The notes: generated from the letters alone by a model not told the origin. Counted from the first letter of the stretch, positions 43,211 to 53,366 are shown. The stretch is 64,000 nt of DNA from Blautia caecimuris (GCF_024622975.1 NZ_JANJZT010000004.1:1-64000); one strand, 5' to 3'. Translations and numbers: made by a program.

Positions 43211-43570
43211 ATGAGGAAAAAATTTAATTATTTAGGTTTGTTATCGCTGCTGTCCCTGGTTTCCCTTCTTGGGAGGATTACTGAAAATACCGGGCTTTAT
43301 GGATTTTTGGGATTTATCTATTTTATACGGTATTTTTGGATTATACCTGATGAATTTTTCCGGCAAAATGTTCAGAAGTCTGCAACGTTTGCTTTTATGG
43401 CAGAAATGATTGCTTTTGTTCCTTTTATGTTTATATGTGCTTATATTTATGATGGAAGCAAAGCTGTAGCAACTGCATTTGCGTTGTGTTTTGCAGTTGT
43501 GATTATTGCATTTACCCTTTCTCTTGCATTTCATGAATGGAGGGAGCAGCGGGGGGCATTGAATGATTAA
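43211..43570 (+). CDS. DUF3796-like small membrane protein
   Basis: A 119-aa hydrophobic protein with about four membrane segments ([44 protein letters not shown] and [18 protein letters not shown]). The start [16 protein letters not shown] and its pairing with a small XRE gene fit the DUF3796 family of Firmicutes. AAAGGAGGT precedes the ATG. It overlaps the following regulator by 8 bases. The function is unknown; such pairs behave as membrane-sensor/regulator units. Confidence 0.7.
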   Translation: MRKKFNYLGLLSLLSLVSLLGRITENTGLYGFLGFIYFIRYFWIIPDEFFRQNVQKSATFAFMAEMIAFVPFMFICAYIYDGSKAVATAFALCFAVVIIAFTLSLAFHEWREQRGALND

Positions 43571-43772
43571 AAATCGAATTAAAGAATATCGTGCCAGATT
43601 CGATATGAAACAGGAAGATCTTGCGAGAATAACAGGAGTCAGGAGAGAGACTATTGGAAATCTGGAAAAAGGAAAATATAATCCGTCTCTTGTATTGGCA
43701 TGGAACATTGCAAAAGCTTTTGGTGTAAGTATTGAAGAGGTTTTTACGGTAGTAGAAGATACAAATAACTAA
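43563..43772 (+). CDS. Small XRE-family regulator paired with DUF3796 protein
   Basis: A 69-aa helix-turn-helix protein ([56 protein letters not shown]) of the YozG/YgzD-like class. It overlaps the membrane-protein gene and ends at a hairpin. It probably regulates its own operon. Confidence 0.93.
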   Translation: MIKNRIKEYRARFDMKQEDLARITGVRRETIGNLEKGKYNPSLVLAWNIAKAFGVSIEEVFTVVEDTNN

Positions 43773-43780
43773 AATATATG

Positions 43781-43816
43781 GAGATGATGCTTTTGGCATC
43801 ATCTCTGTTTTTGTTT
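43781..43816 (+). terminator. Terminator after the XRE gene
   Basis: GAGATGATGC (43781-43790) pairs with GCATCATCTC (43796-43805), followed by TGTTTTTGTTTT. Confidence 0.9.
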
Positions 43817-43825
43817 TAATACCCA

Positions 43826-43854
43826 TTGACAACATATATACTGTGTGGTACGAT
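43826..43854 (+). promoter_or_regulatory. Promoter of the padR-DUF1700 operon
   Basis: TTGACA (43826-43831), 17 bp, TACGAT (43849-43854). The AT-rich ATATATACT...GTATATA around the -10 may be a PadR autoregulation site. Confidence 0.75.
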
Positions 43855-43875
43855 GTATATAAAGAGGTGAGGTAT

Positions 43876-44217
43876 ATGAATATTGACGACTGGAAATCTC
43901 AGATTAAAAGAGGAACCCTGGAATTTGGAATTCTTTTAATGATCAGTCAGGAACCCTGCTACGGCTACGAGATCATCAGCAGACTGGAAAAGTGGCCGAT
44001 TTTATCTGTAAAGGAAAACACTGTGTATCCCCTTTTGCGAAGGCTGCTGAAAGAGGAATATCTGTCTTCCTCCTGGCAGGAGACAACAGAGGGGCTGCCG
44101 CCCAGAAAATATTATTCGCTTACAGAAAAGGGCAGAGAATATCTGCAGTGTATGAAAACAGAATGGAAGAATCTTTTATCTGCAATTTCAGACTTGGAGG
44201 GAAAAGAAAATGGATAA
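43876..44217 (+). CDS. PadR-family transcriptional regulator
   Basis: A 113-aa winged-helix repressor. The PadR core is clear: KRGTLEFGILLMISQEPCYGYEIISRLE, then VKENTVYPLLRRLLKEEYL (recognition helix region) and the GLPPRKYYSLTEKGREYL wing. The start at 43876 follows AAAGAGGTGAGG; the longer reading runs into the promoter. It overlaps the DUF1700 gene by 8 bases, the usual pairing. Confidence 0.95.
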   Translation: MNIDDWKSQIKRGTLEFGILLMISQEPCYGYEIISRLEKWPILSVKENTVYPLLRRLLKEEYLSSSWQETTEGLPPRKYYSLTEKGREYLQCMKTEWKNLLSAISDLEGKENG

Positions 44218-44776
44218 AATTTTAAATGATTATCTGGAAAAAGTTGATAAATACCTGAAACCCATGAAGGTAACAGACCGGATGGACATTATAAAAGAAA
44301 TTGAAAGCGACATGGCAGAGCTGAGAGAGCATGGAGGGCTTTCGGCAAATGAGATCATTGACCGGCTGGGAGAGCCCAAAAAGCTGGCGCAGGCATATCT
44401 TGGAGAAACGATCACAGAAACAAAAGGGATGAGCTTCAGAAAGCTTGGGGCAATGATAGCTTTTTACAGTATGGCAGGACTGGGCGGCATTATTATTCTT
44501 CCAGTTACCGGGATTACATCAATAGCCCTGATTCTCAGTGGTATTTTGTGTCCGCTGTGTGGGCTGGTGAAGCTGTTGGCATCCTTTGTGGGATATGACA
44601 TTCCGTTTATTGGCTTTCAGCTGGGAAGCTTTTCTGCATCTCCGGCTTTGACATTGATTCTTTCGATTATTGTGGGACTTGTTTTTGCGGCAATCGGATG
44701 GGGCTTATGGCTGGTAACAAAGGCCTATATCAGAGCTGTCAGCGCCGGGTCTGAAAAAATACGGGGAAGAAAATAG
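44210..44776 (+). CDS. DUF1700/HAAS-domain membrane protein
   Basis: A 188-aa protein with a cytoplasmic N-terminal HAAS domain (about 1-65, LNDYLEKVDKYLKP ... IKEIESDMAELREHGGLSANEIIDRLGEPKKLAQAYLGE) and three or so C-terminal membrane helices (about 82-180). Such proteins are nearly always encoded next to PadR regulators and are thought to sense membrane conditions or regulate partner transporters. It is translationally coupled to padR. Confidence 0.9.
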   Translation: MDKILNDYLEKVDKYLKPMKVTDRMDIIKEIESDMAELREHGGLSANEIIDRLGEPKKLAQAYLGETITETKGMSFRKLGAMIAFYSMAGLGGIIILPVTGITSIALILSGILCPLCGLVKLLASFVGYDIPFIGFQLGSFSASPALTLILSIIVGLVFAAIGWGLWLVTKAYIRAVSAGSEKIRGRK

Positions 44777-44937
44777 AACAGTATCAGTCACTGTTTACAG
44801 GTTTGGCATGTTTATGCCAGAATCCCGGGATATACAGGGCAAAATTCCTTCGCCGAAGGTCATTTGGAAGGTGTTTTCCCTGCTCCTATACAGGTCCGGC
44901 TCTCTGTGTTATGATAATTGCAGAAGGAGGCGCTTTT

Positions 44938-46458
44938 ATGGAACGGGAAAATCACACATATATAGCCATTGATCTGAAGTCCTTTTATGCTTCTGTGGAG
45001 TGTCGGGAGCGGGGGCTTGATCCGATGAGGACAAATCTGGTTGTGGCGGACGGCAGCCGCACACAGAAAACAATCTGTCTTGCAGTATCTCCGTCTTTAA
45101 GAGCATATGGGATTCCGGGCAGGCCAAGGCTTTTTGAAGTGGTTCAGAAGGTCAGAGCCATCAATACTATGCGAAAGAGAAAAGCGCCCGGAGGAAGTTT
45201 TTCCGGGGCTTCGTATCTGGCGCCGGAGCTGGAAGCATACCCGGAGCTTGAGCTTACCTATATTACAGCTCCGCCAAGAATGGCATTTTATATGGATTAC
45301 AGCACAAGGATCTACAATATTTATCTGAAATATATAGCGCCGGAGGATATGCATGTATACTCTATTGACGAGGTGTTTATTGACGCCACTCACTATCTGA
45401 AAACCTATGGTATGACTGCCCGTGAGCTTGCAATGACAATGATCCGGGACGTGCTGCAGTCAACAGGAATCACCGCTACTGCAGGGATCGGAACAAATCT
45501 TTATCTGTGTAAGGTCGCAATGGACATTGTGGCAAAGCATATAGAACCTGATGAAAATGGTGTCAGGATCGCCGAGCTGGATGAGATGTCCTACAGGAAG
45601 CTTTTGTGGGATCATCAGCCTCTTACAGATTTCTGGAGAGTGGGAAAAGGCTACGAAAAGAAACTCAGGGCCAACGGGATTTTTACCATGGGGGATGTGG
45701 CGCGCTGTTCTGTGGGAAAGCCGGAAGATTTTTATAATGAAGAGCTCCTTTATAAGCTTTTTGGAATTAATGCAGAGCTTCTGATCGATCATGCCTGGGG
45801 ATGGGAACCCTGTACCATCCAGGATATAAAAAGTTACAGACCCTCCAGCAACAGTGTAGGTTCAGGTCAGGTTCTCACCTGCCCCTACAGCTTCGAAAAA
45901 GCCAGACTGGTGATCCGGGAAATGGCAGACCTTCTGGCCCTGGATCTTGTTGACAAGCGTCTGGTAACAGACCAGCTGACCCTTACAGTGGGATATGATA
46001 TTGAGAATCTGAAGAATCCGGAGAAAAAATACAGCGGGGAAGTAACCACGGACCGTTATGGAAGAAAAATCCCCAAACATGCGCACGGAACCATTAATCT
46101 GAAACAGCAGACTTCTTCTGCAAAAAAAATCGTAACTGCTGTGATGGAGCTTTACGACAGGATCATGGACAGAGAGCTTCTGATAAGAAGAATGTATCTG
46201 GCAGCCAACAAAGTGGTTCCGGAGGAAATGATACAGGAGGAAACTTTTGAACAGCTTGATCTCTTTACGGATTATGCGGCGCTGGAAAAGCAGAAGCAGC
46301 AGGAAGAGGCTGTGCTGGAGCGGGAACGCAAAATGCAGGAAGCCATGCTGGATATTAAGAAAAAATTCGGGAAGAATGCAATTCTGAAGGGAATGAATCT
46401 GCAGGAGGGTGCTACGGCCAGAGACAGAAATTCCCGGATCGGAGGTCATAAGGCTTAG
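44938..46458 (+). CDS. Y-family DNA polymerase (UmuC/DinB-like)
   Basis: A 506-aa translesion polymerase. The catalytic core starts YIAIDLKSFYASVECRERG with the first metal-binding aspartate, and has YSIDEVFIDATHYL (acidic pair) and the TAGIGTNLYLCKVAMDI fingers/palm segment. After the little-finger domain, a long C-terminal helical region (about 430-506) is typical of Firmicutes UvrX/UmuC-type proteins. ATG 44938 follows GAAGGAGGC; the longer open reading upstream lacks a ribosome site. A YolD-like gene follows, the usual SOS-type pair. No clear LexA box was found. Confidence 0.93.
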   Translation: MERENHTYIAIDLKSFYASVECRERGLDPMRTNLVVADGSRTQKTICLAVSPSLRAYGIPGRPRLFEVVQKVRAINTMRKRKAPGGSFSGASYLAPELEAYPELELTYITAPPRMAFYMDYSTRIYNIYLKYIAPEDMHVYSIDEVFIDATHYLKTYGMTARELAMTMIRDVLQSTGITATAGIGTNLYLCKVAMDIVAKHIEPDENGVRIAELDEMSYRKLLWDHQPLTDFWRVGKGYEKKLRANGIFTMGDVARCSVGKPEDFYNEELLYKLFGINAELLIDHAWGWEPCTIQDIKSYRPSSNSVGSGQVLTCPYSFEKARLVIREMADLLALDLVDKRLVTDQLTLTVGYDIENLKNPEKKYSGEVTTDRYGRKIPKHAHGTINLKQQTSSAKKIVTAVMELYDRIMDRELLIRRMYLAANKVVPEEMIQEETFEQLDLFTDYAALEKQKQQEEAVLERERKMQEAMLDIKKKFGKNAILKGMNLQEGATARDRNSRIGGHKA

Positions 46459-46492
46459 GCGGCTCTCCGTTCTGATAAAAAGGAGGGCAGGA

Positions 46493-46921
46493 ATGAAAAA
46501 TTATTTTGGTGAAACACATAAATATGACGATATCATCAACCTTCCCCACCATGTGTCCGGGACACATCCTCAGATGCCGGTGGAGGACCGGGCAGCCCAG
46601 TTTGCTCCCTTTGCCGCACTGACCGGATATGGAGCGGCCATTAAGGAAACAGAAAGATATACAGAAAAGAGAATACAGCCGGATGAGGAGAGCGTGGAGA
46701 TTTTAAACAGACGGCTTGAATTTATCCGGGAGCATATCAGTGAGAAGCCGGAGGTTACGGTCACATATTTTCAGCCCGACCTGAAAAAAGAAGGCGGAAA
46801 GTATATGACAGTCACTGGCACTGTAAAAAAGATCGACACGTTCAGACACCGGATGCTTCTGAAGGATGAAACAGAAATTCCTTTTGAAAATCTCTGGGAA
46901 ATTGTTTTCCAGGAAAAATAA
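46493..46921 (+). CDS. YolD-like protein
   Basis: A 142-aa YolD-family protein, structurally like the accessory UmuD-type partner of Y-family polymerases in Gram-positive bacteria. It starts KYDDIINLPHHVSGTHPQM, has RAAQFAPFAALTGYGAAIKETER and ends with the strand pattern YMTVTGTVKKIDTFRHRMLLKDETEIPFENLWEI typical of the family. AAAGGAGGGCAGG precedes the ATG at 46493. It probably forms an operon with the polymerase. Confidence 0.88.
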   Translation: MKNYFGETHKYDDIINLPHHVSGTHPQMPVEDRAAQFAPFAALTGYGAAIKETERYTEKRIQPDEESVEILNRRLEFIREHISEKPEVTVTYFQPDLKKEGGKYMTVTGTVKKIDTFRHRMLLKDETEIPFENLWEIVFQEK

Positions 46922-47014
46922 AAAGATTATCACATTGAAGATAAATCTGTCATCTGACAGTGGTTTTATCAGAAATTCCATCAGAAATTCATCTCTGGAC
47001 GGAAAAATTCAGCC

Positions 47015-47043
47015 TTTACGGATGAGAGGATATTCTGTATACT
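47015..47043 (+). promoter_or_regulatory. Promoter of bcp-yaaA
   Basis: TTTACG (47015-47020), 17 bp, TATACT (47038-47043). No clear PerR or OxyR site is visible. Confidence 0.6.
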
Positions 47044-47077
47044 ATACTAAAAAGGTCAATAAAAGGAGGAAATACTT

Positions 47078-47530
47078 ATGCTGGAAATTGGCACAAAAGC
47101 GCCGGCGTTCGAACTGCCGGATCAGAATGGAGAAATGCATACGCTTGAGGAATATAAAGGGAAAAAAGTGATTCTTTATTTTTATCCCAGAGATAATACA
47201 CCGGGATGCACAAAGCAGGCATGCGGCTTTGGAGAGCTTTATCCTCAGTTTACAGAAAAAGGGGCGGTTGTTCTGGGTGTAAGTAAAGACAGCGTGGCAT
47301 CCCATAAGAAATTTGAGACAAAATATGAGCTTCCGTTTACTTTGCTGTCAGATACAGAGCTTTCCTGTATTCAGGCATATGATGTGTGGAAAGAAAAAAA
47401 TATGTACGGCAAAAAAACAATGGGCGTGGTGCGTACCACATATTTAATTGATGAACAGGGAATCATTGTTAAGACCTTTGGAAAGGTGAAGGCTGCAGAT
47501 AATCCGGCGCAGATGCTGGGAGAGCTGTAA
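47078..47530 (+). CDS. bcp: Thioredoxin-dependent thiol peroxidase (Bcp/PrxQ)
   Basis: A 150-aa peroxiredoxin reducing hydrogen and organic peroxides in the cytoplasm. FYPRDNTPGCTKQACGF contains the peroxidatic cysteine (in TPGCT) and the resolving cysteine five residues later, the PrxQ pattern. AAAGGAGGAAATAC precedes the ATG. yaaA starts one base after its stop, making an oxidative-stress operon. Confidence 0.95.
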   Translation: MLEIGTKAPAFELPDQNGEMHTLEEYKGKKVILYFYPRDNTPGCTKQACGFGELYPQFTEKGAVVLGVSKDSVASHKKFETKYELPFTLLSDTELSCIQAYDVWKEKNMYGKKTMGVVRTTYLIDEQGIIVKTFGKVKAADNPAQMLGEL

Positions 47531-47531
47531 C

Positions 47532-48287
47532 ATGAAGATCATTATATCTCCTGCGAAAAAAATGAATGTGGATACAGATACCTATCAGGTAACAGGGCTT
47601 CCGGTATTCCTTGAAGATACAAAGCTTCTCATGGATGAAATCAAAAGTCTTACGTTTGCTCAGGCAAAGGAACTGTGGAAATGCAATGACAGGCTGGCGC
47701 AGCTGAATTATGACCGTTTCAGGAGTATGGACGTAGAACGCTGCCTGACTCCGGCAGTCCTTACCTATGAGGGACTTCAGTACCAGCATATGGCTCCGGA
47801 AATTTTTACGGAAGGAGCCCTTGCCTACATAGACAGACATTTGCGTATTTTATCGGGATTTTATGGAGTGCTGAAGCCTTTTGACGGAGTGACGCCCTAT
47901 CGTCTGGAGATGCAGGCAAGATTATCTGTAAAAGGAAAAAAGGATCTGTATGATTTCTGGGGAGACCGGCTGTACAGGGAACTGACAGAGGGAGGCCGCC
48001 TGATTATAAATCTGGCCTCCAGAGAGTATTCAAAGGCTGTGGAAAAATACCTGGAGCCAAAGGACCGGTTTCTGACAGTGGAGTTTGGCCAGCTTAAGGA
48101 CGGAAAGGTGAAACAGAAGGCAACTCTGGCAAAGATGGCGCGGGGAGAAATGGTCCGGTTTATGGCAGAAAATAATGTCTGTGATCCGGAAGATATAAAA
48201 AATTTCCGGGCGCTGGGCTTCCGGTACAGCAAAGAACGGTCAGACAAAAATAAAATGATATTTTTGGCGGAACAGGATAAGAAATAA
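47532..48287 (+). CDS. yaaA: Peroxide stress protein YaaA
   Basis: A 251-aa protein of the YaaA (DUF328/UPF0246) family, which in E. coli lowers intracellular free iron during peroxide stress and binds DNA. It starts MKIIISPAKKMN, has FYGVLKPFDGVTPYRLEM and ends with the conserved NLASREYSKAVEK and FKxxxxGxVKQKATxAKMARG-type segment. It is cotranscribed with bcp, which supports the role. Confidence 0.95.
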   Translation: MKIIISPAKKMNVDTDTYQVTGLPVFLEDTKLLMDEIKSLTFAQAKELWKCNDRLAQLNYDRFRSMDVERCLTPAVLTYEGLQYQHMAPEIFTEGALAYIDRHLRILSGFYGVLKPFDGVTPYRLEMQARLSVKGKKDLYDFWGDRLYRELTEGGRLIINLASREYSKAVEKYLEPKDRFLTVEFGQLKDGKVKQKATLAKMARGEMVRFMAENNVCDPEDIKNFRALGFRYSKERSDKNKMIFLAEQDKK

Positions 48288-48382
48288 GATGATCTCAACT
48301 TTTATGCAATAAGAATCAAGGACATATGATAGTTCTGTATATTCTGACATTGCAGGAAAACAGAATAATGTAATATTTAAGG

Positions 48383-48423
48383 ACAGATACAGAGCGGTCA
48401 GCGCTTCTGTATCTGTTTTTTCT
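48383..48423 (+). terminator. Terminator after yaaA
   Basis: ACAGATACAGA (48383-48393) pairs with TCTGTATCTGT (48406-48416), followed by TTTTTCTTT. Confidence 0.92.
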
Positions 48424-48601
48424 TTATGATAAATTAACATCCCTTGTCCGGAGTTTAATACCGACTTTATAAAAACTTGTATACAATGTCTGAGAACAGA
48501 AAAAGGGGTTACTGTGAACGAAATGAGAAGTAAGAAATGAGGGGTTCTCAGGAGCGTCCCTGCATGTGCAGAAAAAAGAGCACAGAGAGGAGAGGATTAT
48601 T
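48424..48601 (+). promoter_or_regulatory. Upstream region of the kdp operon
   Basis: The promoter of the kdp genes must lie here. TTGTCC (about 48444) with TTATAA 17 bp later and a nearby palindrome TTGTATACAA are candidates. I looked for a c-di-AMP (ydaO) riboswitch and saw none of its conserved segments. Confidence 0.35.
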
Positions 48602-48703
48602 ATGATGGATATTCTGATGATAGCGGTTCTTCTTGGCTGTTTTGGCCTTGTGAAGCTGTTTGCGGATTTCTGTGAATCGCAGGTGAATCCGAAAGAAAAA
48701 TAA
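48602..48703 (+). CDS. 33-aa membrane peptide at the head of the kdp operon
   Basis: A short frame starting ATGATG behind GAGAGGAGAGG. It encodes one hydrophobic helix (DILMIAVLLGCFGLVKLF) and a polar tail ending NPKEK. It sits 21 bases upstream of kdpF, on the same strand, with an excellent ribosome site. It is probably a real single-span peptide, perhaps a regulator or stabiliser of the Kdp complex; no function is known to me. Confidence 0.65.
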   Translation: MMDILMIAVLLGCFGLVKLFADFCESQVNPKEK

Positions 48704-48724
48704 GAGGAAAGGCGGAGTAAGATT

Positions 48725-48802
48725 ATGATAGCATTGGGGATTATCATTCTGGCGCTTGGAGGCTATCTTGTATACGCGCTGATATATCCGGAAAAGCTGT
48801 AA
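48725..48802 (+). CDS. kdpF: KdpF potassium-transporter accessory peptide
   Basis: A 25-aa single-helix peptide (ALGIIILALGGYLVYALIYPEKL). The pattern of a helix followed by LxxPExL is characteristic of KdpF, which sits in the membrane beside KdpA and stabilises KdpFABC. GAGGAAAGGCGGAG precedes the ATG. kdpA starts 72 bases later. Confidence 0.9.
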   Translation: MIALGIIILALGGYLVYALIYPEKL

Positions 48803-48874
48803 AAATTTACAGATCTGTTCAGAGAATGTTGGATTTTAATTTATGTCAAAAGGGAGAGCAACAGGAGGAGAAAA

Positions 48875-50608
48875 ATGTTACAGATCATTCTTACGCTGGC
48901 AATTTTCCTGATACTTGTGATTCCCATGGGAAAGTACATGTATCACATTGCCACAGAACAAAAAACTTTTGCAGATAAAGTTTTTAATCCAATCGATCAT
49001 TTGATATATAAAATCTGCGGTATCAAAAATGAGGATATGGGATGGAAAAAATATGCCCTTACTCTGGTAACTGCAAATGCTGTGATGGTTTTTGTGGGAT
49101 ACCTGATCCTCAGAATTCAGAATCTTCTGTTTCTGAATCCAAATGGCATTGAAGGAATGGAGTCAAGTCTTTCCTTTAATACGATCATCAGTTTTATGAC
49201 AAACACCAACCTGCAGCATTATTCCGGTGAAAGCGGACTTTCCTATGCAGCGCAGATGTGTGTCATCATTTTTATGATGTTCACTTCAGCAGCCAGCGGT
49301 TATGCGGCCTGCATGGCATTCTGCAGAGGACTTTCCGGAAGAAAGCTGGGGAATTTTTACAGAGATATGGTAAGGATCACAACCAGGATCCTGATCCCGG
49401 TATCTTTTATAGTAGGTCTGATCCTGGTAAGCCAGGGAACACCGCAGACACTGATGCAGAACTTTACAGTGGAAACGATTGAAGGAAAATATCAGGACTT
49501 GGCAATGGGACCGGTAGCGGCGCTTGAATCCATCAAGCATCTGGGAACAAACGGCGGAGGTTTCTTCGGGGCAAACTCAACCACACCATTTGAGAATCCT
49601 ACTGTGATCTCCAATATGGTTGAAATGCTTTCCATGATGATTCTTCCGGGAGCCTGTATCGTAACCTTTGGCCATATGCTTAATGACCGGAAGAAAAACA
49701 AAGTAAAGGCAACAGCTGCAGCAGTGGCACCTGCAAAGAAAAAAATCCTTATGGGACGTCAGGGCGCTGTAGTATTTGGCGCAATGGCAATCCTCTTTAT
49801 GGTCGGACTGCTGTTATGCTACAACTCAGAGATGGCAGGAAATCCTGTGATCGGTGAAATGGGAATCGACCAGAGCGCAGGAAGCATGGAAGGAAAAGAG
49901 GTCCGTTTCGGAACTGCCCAGTCCTCCCTGTTTACCACAGTAACCACATCTTTTACCACAGGTACGGTAAACAACATGCATGATACACTGACTCCTCTTG
50001 GCGGTCTGGTGCCAATGCTTCATATGATGCTGAACTGTGTGTTTGGCGGCAAGGGCGTAGGACTTATGAACATGGTTATGTATGTGATCCTGGCAGTGTT
50101 TATCTGCGGCCTTATGGTTGGACGTACACCGGAATATCTGAATAAAAAAATTGAAGGAAAGGAAATGAAGCTGGTAGCAATTGTAATTCTGATCCATCCG
50201 CTTCTGATCCTTGGTTTTTCCGCACTGGCAGTTGCGGTTTCCGGAGGACTGGATGGTATTACAAATCCCTCGTTCCACGGACTGAGCCAGGTATTGTATG
50301 AATATGCTTCCTCGGCAGCAAACAATGGTTCCGGTTTTGAGGGACTGGCTGATAACAGTGTATTCTGGAATGTTACAACAGGAATTGCAATGTTCTTTGG
50401 AAGGTATATTGCTATTGTAGCGCAGCTTGCAATTGCCGGTTCCCTTCTGGCCAAGAAGAGAGTGAATGAATCCATTGGTACACTGAGAACTGACAATGTT
50501 GTATTTATGATCGTTCTTGTATTTATTGTATACATCTTTGCAGCACTGACCTTCTTCCCGGCTCTTGCACTGGGACCGATCGCGGAGCATCTGTCGCTGT
50601 GGATGTAA
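48875..50608 (+). CDS. kdpA: Potassium-transporting ATPase subunit KdpA
   Basis: The 577-aa channel-like subunit of the high-affinity KdpFABC K+ pump, related to Trk/Ktr channels. About ten membrane helices are present, and the selectivity-filter loops are visible, including [22 protein letters not shown] and the first-repeat [23 protein letters not shown] precedes the ATG. It is followed by kdpB, C and D. Confidence 0.97.
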   Translation: MLQIILTLAIFLILVIPMGKYMYHIATEQKTFADKVFNPIDHLIYKICGIKNEDMGWKKYALTLVTANAVMVFVGYLILRIQNLLFLNPNGIEGMESSLSFNTIISFMTNTNLQHYSGESGLSYAAQMCVIIFMMFTSAASGYAACMAFCRGLSGRKLGNFYRDMVRITTRILIPVSFIVGLILVSQGTPQTLMQNFTVETIEGKYQDLAMGPVAALESIKHLGTNGGGFFGANSTTPFENPTVISNMVEMLSMMILPGACIVTFGHMLNDRKKNKVKATAAAVAPAKKKILMGRQGAVVFGAMAILFMVGLLLCYNSEMAGNPVIGEMGIDQSAGSMEGKEVRFGTAQSSLFTTVTTSFTTGTVNNMHDTLTPLGGLVPMLHMMLNCVFGGKGVGLMNMVMYVILAVFICGLMVGRTPEYLNKKIEGKEMKLVAIVILIHPLLILGFSALAVAVSGGLDGITNPSFHGLSQVLYEYASSAANNGSGFEGLADNSVFWNVTTGIAMFFGRYIAIVAQLAIAGSLLAKKRVNESIGTLRTDNVVFMIVLVFIVYIFAALTFFPALALGPIAEHLSLWM

Positions 50609-50636
50609 TAGATGCAGAAAAAAGGAGAAGAGAAAC

Positions 50637-52691
50637 ATGGCTAAGAAGGAAAAAACAAAATTCATTACTCCGGATATTCTGAAAACTTCTATTATTGGAG
50701 CATTCCAGAAACTGGATCCAAGATATATGATCAAAAATCCGGTAATGTTTGTTGTTGAGATTGGATTTATTATCACTTTGATTCTGACATTCTTTCCTAC
50801 AATGTTTGGAGGAAATGCAGAGTACAGAATTTATAATGGAATTGTAACAGTGATTCTTTTTGTGACGGTGCTGTTTGCAAACTTTGCAGAATCTGTTGCA
50901 GAGGGACGTGGAAAAGCCCAGGCAGCTTCTCTGAAAAAAACAAAACAGGACACAAAGGCGCGAGTACTTCTTTCCAATGGACAGGAAAAAACAATCAATG
51001 CGTCTGAACTGAAAAAAGGCGATATTGTTCTTGTAAAAATGGGAGAGGTAATCCCCAATGACGGTGAGGTTATTGAAGGAATCGCTTCTGTAGACGAATC
51101 TGCTATTACAGGAGAATCTGCTCCTGTAACAAGAGAAGCCGGCGGAGATTTTTCCTCTGTAACAGGTGGAACTACTGTAGTATCTGACTGGTTGAAAATA
51201 AAAATTGTTGCTGAGCCGGGTGAATCTTTTCTGGATAAGATGATTTCTCTTGTAGAAGGTGCATCCAGACAGAAAACGCCAAATGAGATTGCCCTGAACA
51301 CGCTTCTGATCGTACTGACCCTGATCTTCCTGATCGTTGTGGTAACTCTTTATCCGTTTGCAAATTACCTTAGAGTGGAGATTCCGGTATCATGGGCAAT
51401 TGCTTTGATGGTATGCCTGATTCCAACTACTATTGGAGGACTTCTTTCTGCAATCGGTATTGCAGGTATGGACCGTGTGACCCGTTTTAATGTTATAGCA
51501 ATGTCGGGTAAAGCTGTGGAAGCCTGCGGTGATGTGGATACCATGATTCTTGACAAAACAGGAACAATTACTTTTGGCAATCGTCTTGCGGCAGAATTTT
51601 ATCCGGTGGAAGGTGTGGATAAGAAAGATCTGATCAGATACAGTGTTCTGTCTTCTCTGCTTGACGGAACTCCGGAAGGAAAATCCACAGTTGACCTGGG
51701 CAAAAAGATGGGATGTGATCCGGACAGTCTGAACACAGAAGGAATGGAATTTGTAGAATTTACCGCTCAGACAAAAATGAGCGGGGCTGACTGTAAAGAT
51801 GGAACCATCATCAGAAAAGGCGCATACGAGGCAATTAAAACATTTGTACAGGAAAAGGGAGGAGAGATTCCTTCTGACCTGGAAGGCATTGTAACAGAAG
51901 TTTCCAACCTTGGCGGAACTCCTCTGGTTGTATGTGTAGATGCCAAAATTTACGGAGTTATTTATTTGAAGGATACAGTTAAGCCGGGACTGGTAGAGAG
52001 ATTTGAGCGTCTTCGTGAAATTGGTATCAAAACTATTATGTGTACCGGTGATAACCCTCTGACAGCGGCAACCATTGCAAAGGAAGCCGGAGTGGACGGA
52101 TTTATTGCAGAGTGCCGTCCTGAGGATAAAATTACAGCCATTAAAAAAGAGCAGGCAGAAGGTAAGCTGGTAGCCATGACAGGTGACGGAACCAATGACG
52201 CTCCGGCTCTTGCTCAGGCAGATGTAGGTCTTGCCATGAACTCAGGAACCCAGGCGGCAAAGGAAGCCGCAAACATGGTGGATCTGGATTCTGACCCCAC
52301 TAAGATCCTTGAGGTAGTGGAGATCGGAAAGCAGCTTCTGATCACAAGAGGATCTCTGACAACCTTCAGTATTGCTAATGATATTGCAAAATATTTTGCT
52401 ATTATCCCGGCAATGTTTACACTGGTCCTGCCACAGATGCAGATTTTGAATATCATGCATCTGGCTACTCCGGCAAGCGCCATTCTTTCCGCACTGATCT
52501 TTAATGCGATCATTATTCCGGCGCTGATCCCCATTGCCATGAAGGGAGTCAAATATAAACCTATGAAAGCAGAAAGACTTCTTCTCAGAAATATGGGTGT
52601 GTATGGACTTGGCGGAATTATCGTCCCGTTTGTGGGAATCAAGCTGATAGATCTGATTGTAGCTCCAATGCTTGCAATGATTGGAATGTAG
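50637..52691 (+). CDS. kdpB: Potassium-transporting P-type ATPase subunit KdpB
   Basis: The 684-aa ATP-hydrolysing subunit of Kdp. It shows the actuator TGES motif (AITGESAPV), the phosphorylation site [13 protein letters not shown] near residue 305, KMSGAD, and the hinge [18 protein letters not shown]. Seven membrane helices complete the P-type fold. The start at 50637 follows AAAAGGAGAAGAG; the frame is open upstream inside kdpA. In E. coli KdpB is inhibited by phosphorylation of the TGES serine. Confidence 0.97.
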   Translation: MAKKEKTKFITPDILKTSIIGAFQKLDPRYMIKNPVMFVVEIGFIITLILTFFPTMFGGNAEYRIYNGIVTVILFVTVLFANFAESVAEGRGKAQAASLKKTKQDTKARVLLSNGQEKTINASELKKGDIVLVKMGEVIPNDGEVIEGIASVDESAITGESAPVTREAGGDFSSVTGGTTVVSDWLKIKIVAEPGESFLDKMISLVEGASRQKTPNEIALNTLLIVLTLIFLIVVVTLYPFANYLRVEIPVSWAIALMVCLIPTTIGGLLSAIGIAGMDRVTRFNVIAMSGKAVEACGDVDTMILDKTGTITFGNRLAAEFYPVEGVDKKDLIRYSVLSSLLDGTPEGKSTVDLGKKMGCDPDSLNTEGMEFVEFTAQTKMSGADCKDGTIIRKGAYEAIKTFVQEKGGEIPSDLEGIVTEVSNLGGTPLVVCVDAKIYGVIYLKDTVKPGLVERFERLREIGIKTIMCTGDNPLTAATIAKEAGVDGFIAECRPEDKITAIKKEQAEGKLVAMTGDGTNDAPALAQADVGLAMNSGTQAAKEAANMVDLDSDPTKILEVVEIGKQLLITRGSLTTFSIANDIAKYFAIIPAMFTLVLPQMQILNIMHLATPASAILSALIFNAIIIPALIPIAMKGVKYKPMKAERLLLRNMGVYGLGGIIVPFVGIKLIDLIVAPMLAMIGM

Positions 52692-52703
52692 GAGGAATGT
52701 TTC

Positions 52704-53348
52704 ATGAAAAAGTTTGGAAAAATGCTGGGAAAGGCATTTGTATTCTGTATAGTGATGATTGTGCTCTGTTCATTTGTCTATCCCCTCGCCCTGACAGGTG
52801 TGAGTCAGCTGACCATGAAGAATAATGCCAATGGAAATCTGATCGACAAAAATGGAGAACCGACCAATAATATAGAAGAAGCTGTGGGTTCCGAACTGGT
52901 AGGCCAGGATTTTACAGAGGATTATTTTTTCAGAGGAAGAGTTTCTTCTGTAAATTATAATACATACACAGAGGAGCAGAAAGAAAACGGCGAGTATACA
53001 GGCGTATCTTCAGGAAGCTTTAACTATGCGAACTCCAATCCTGAACTGGAAAAAAGAATTCAGGAAGATCTGGATGAGTTTCTGGAAACTCATCCCGGAG
53101 TAAAAAGGGAGGATATTCCTTCTGATCTTCTGACTGCTTCCGGTTCCGGACTTGATCCCCATATCAGCCCGGAGGCGGCGCAGGTTCAGGTTGCGGCAGT
53201 AGCTGAAAATTCTGGCCTTTCCGAGCAGGAAGTACAGGACATTGTAAAAGAGAACACAGAGCATAAGGTACTTGGGATTTTTGGAGAAGAAAGAGTAAAT
53301 GTGCTGAAATGCAACCTTGACATTGCAGGCGCAATGGGACTGATCTGA
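52704..53348 (+). CDS. kdpC: Potassium-transporting ATPase subunit KdpC
   Basis: A 214-aa single-span subunit needed for Kdp assembly. An N-terminal helix (FGKMLGKAFVFCIVMIVLCSFVYPLALTG region) is followed by NxNGxLID-like NANGNLIDKNGE, VGQDFTEDYFFRGRVS and SGSGLDPHISPEAAQVQ, the family signature. GGAGGAATG precedes the ATG. It is slightly longer than the usual 190 aa. Confidence 0.96.
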   Translation: MKKFGKMLGKAFVFCIVMIVLCSFVYPLALTGVSQLTMKNNANGNLIDKNGEPTNNIEEAVGSELVGQDFTEDYFFRGRVSSVNYNTYTEEQKENGEYTGVSSGSFNYANSNPELEKRIQEDLDEFLETHPGVKREDIPSDLLTASGSGLDPHISPEAAQVQVAAVAENSGLSEQEVQDIVKENTEHKVLGIFGEERVNVLKCNLDIAGAMGLI

Positions 53349-53366
53349 CAGAAAGAAGAGGGCAGA

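Noticed and set aside
44803-44937. N-terminal extension of the Y-family polymerase
   Set aside because: The frame is open, but the sequence is not polymerase-like, and a strong AGGAGG sits just before the internal ATG at 44938.
44777-44937. LexA (SOS) box before the polymerase gene
   Set aside because: I looked for GAAC-N4-GTTC; GAACAGTATC...GTTTAC near 44776 does not match the spacing.
48288-48600. c-di-AMP (ydaO) riboswitch before kdp
   Set aside because: Potassium genes often have one, but none of the conserved ydaO segments could be found here.
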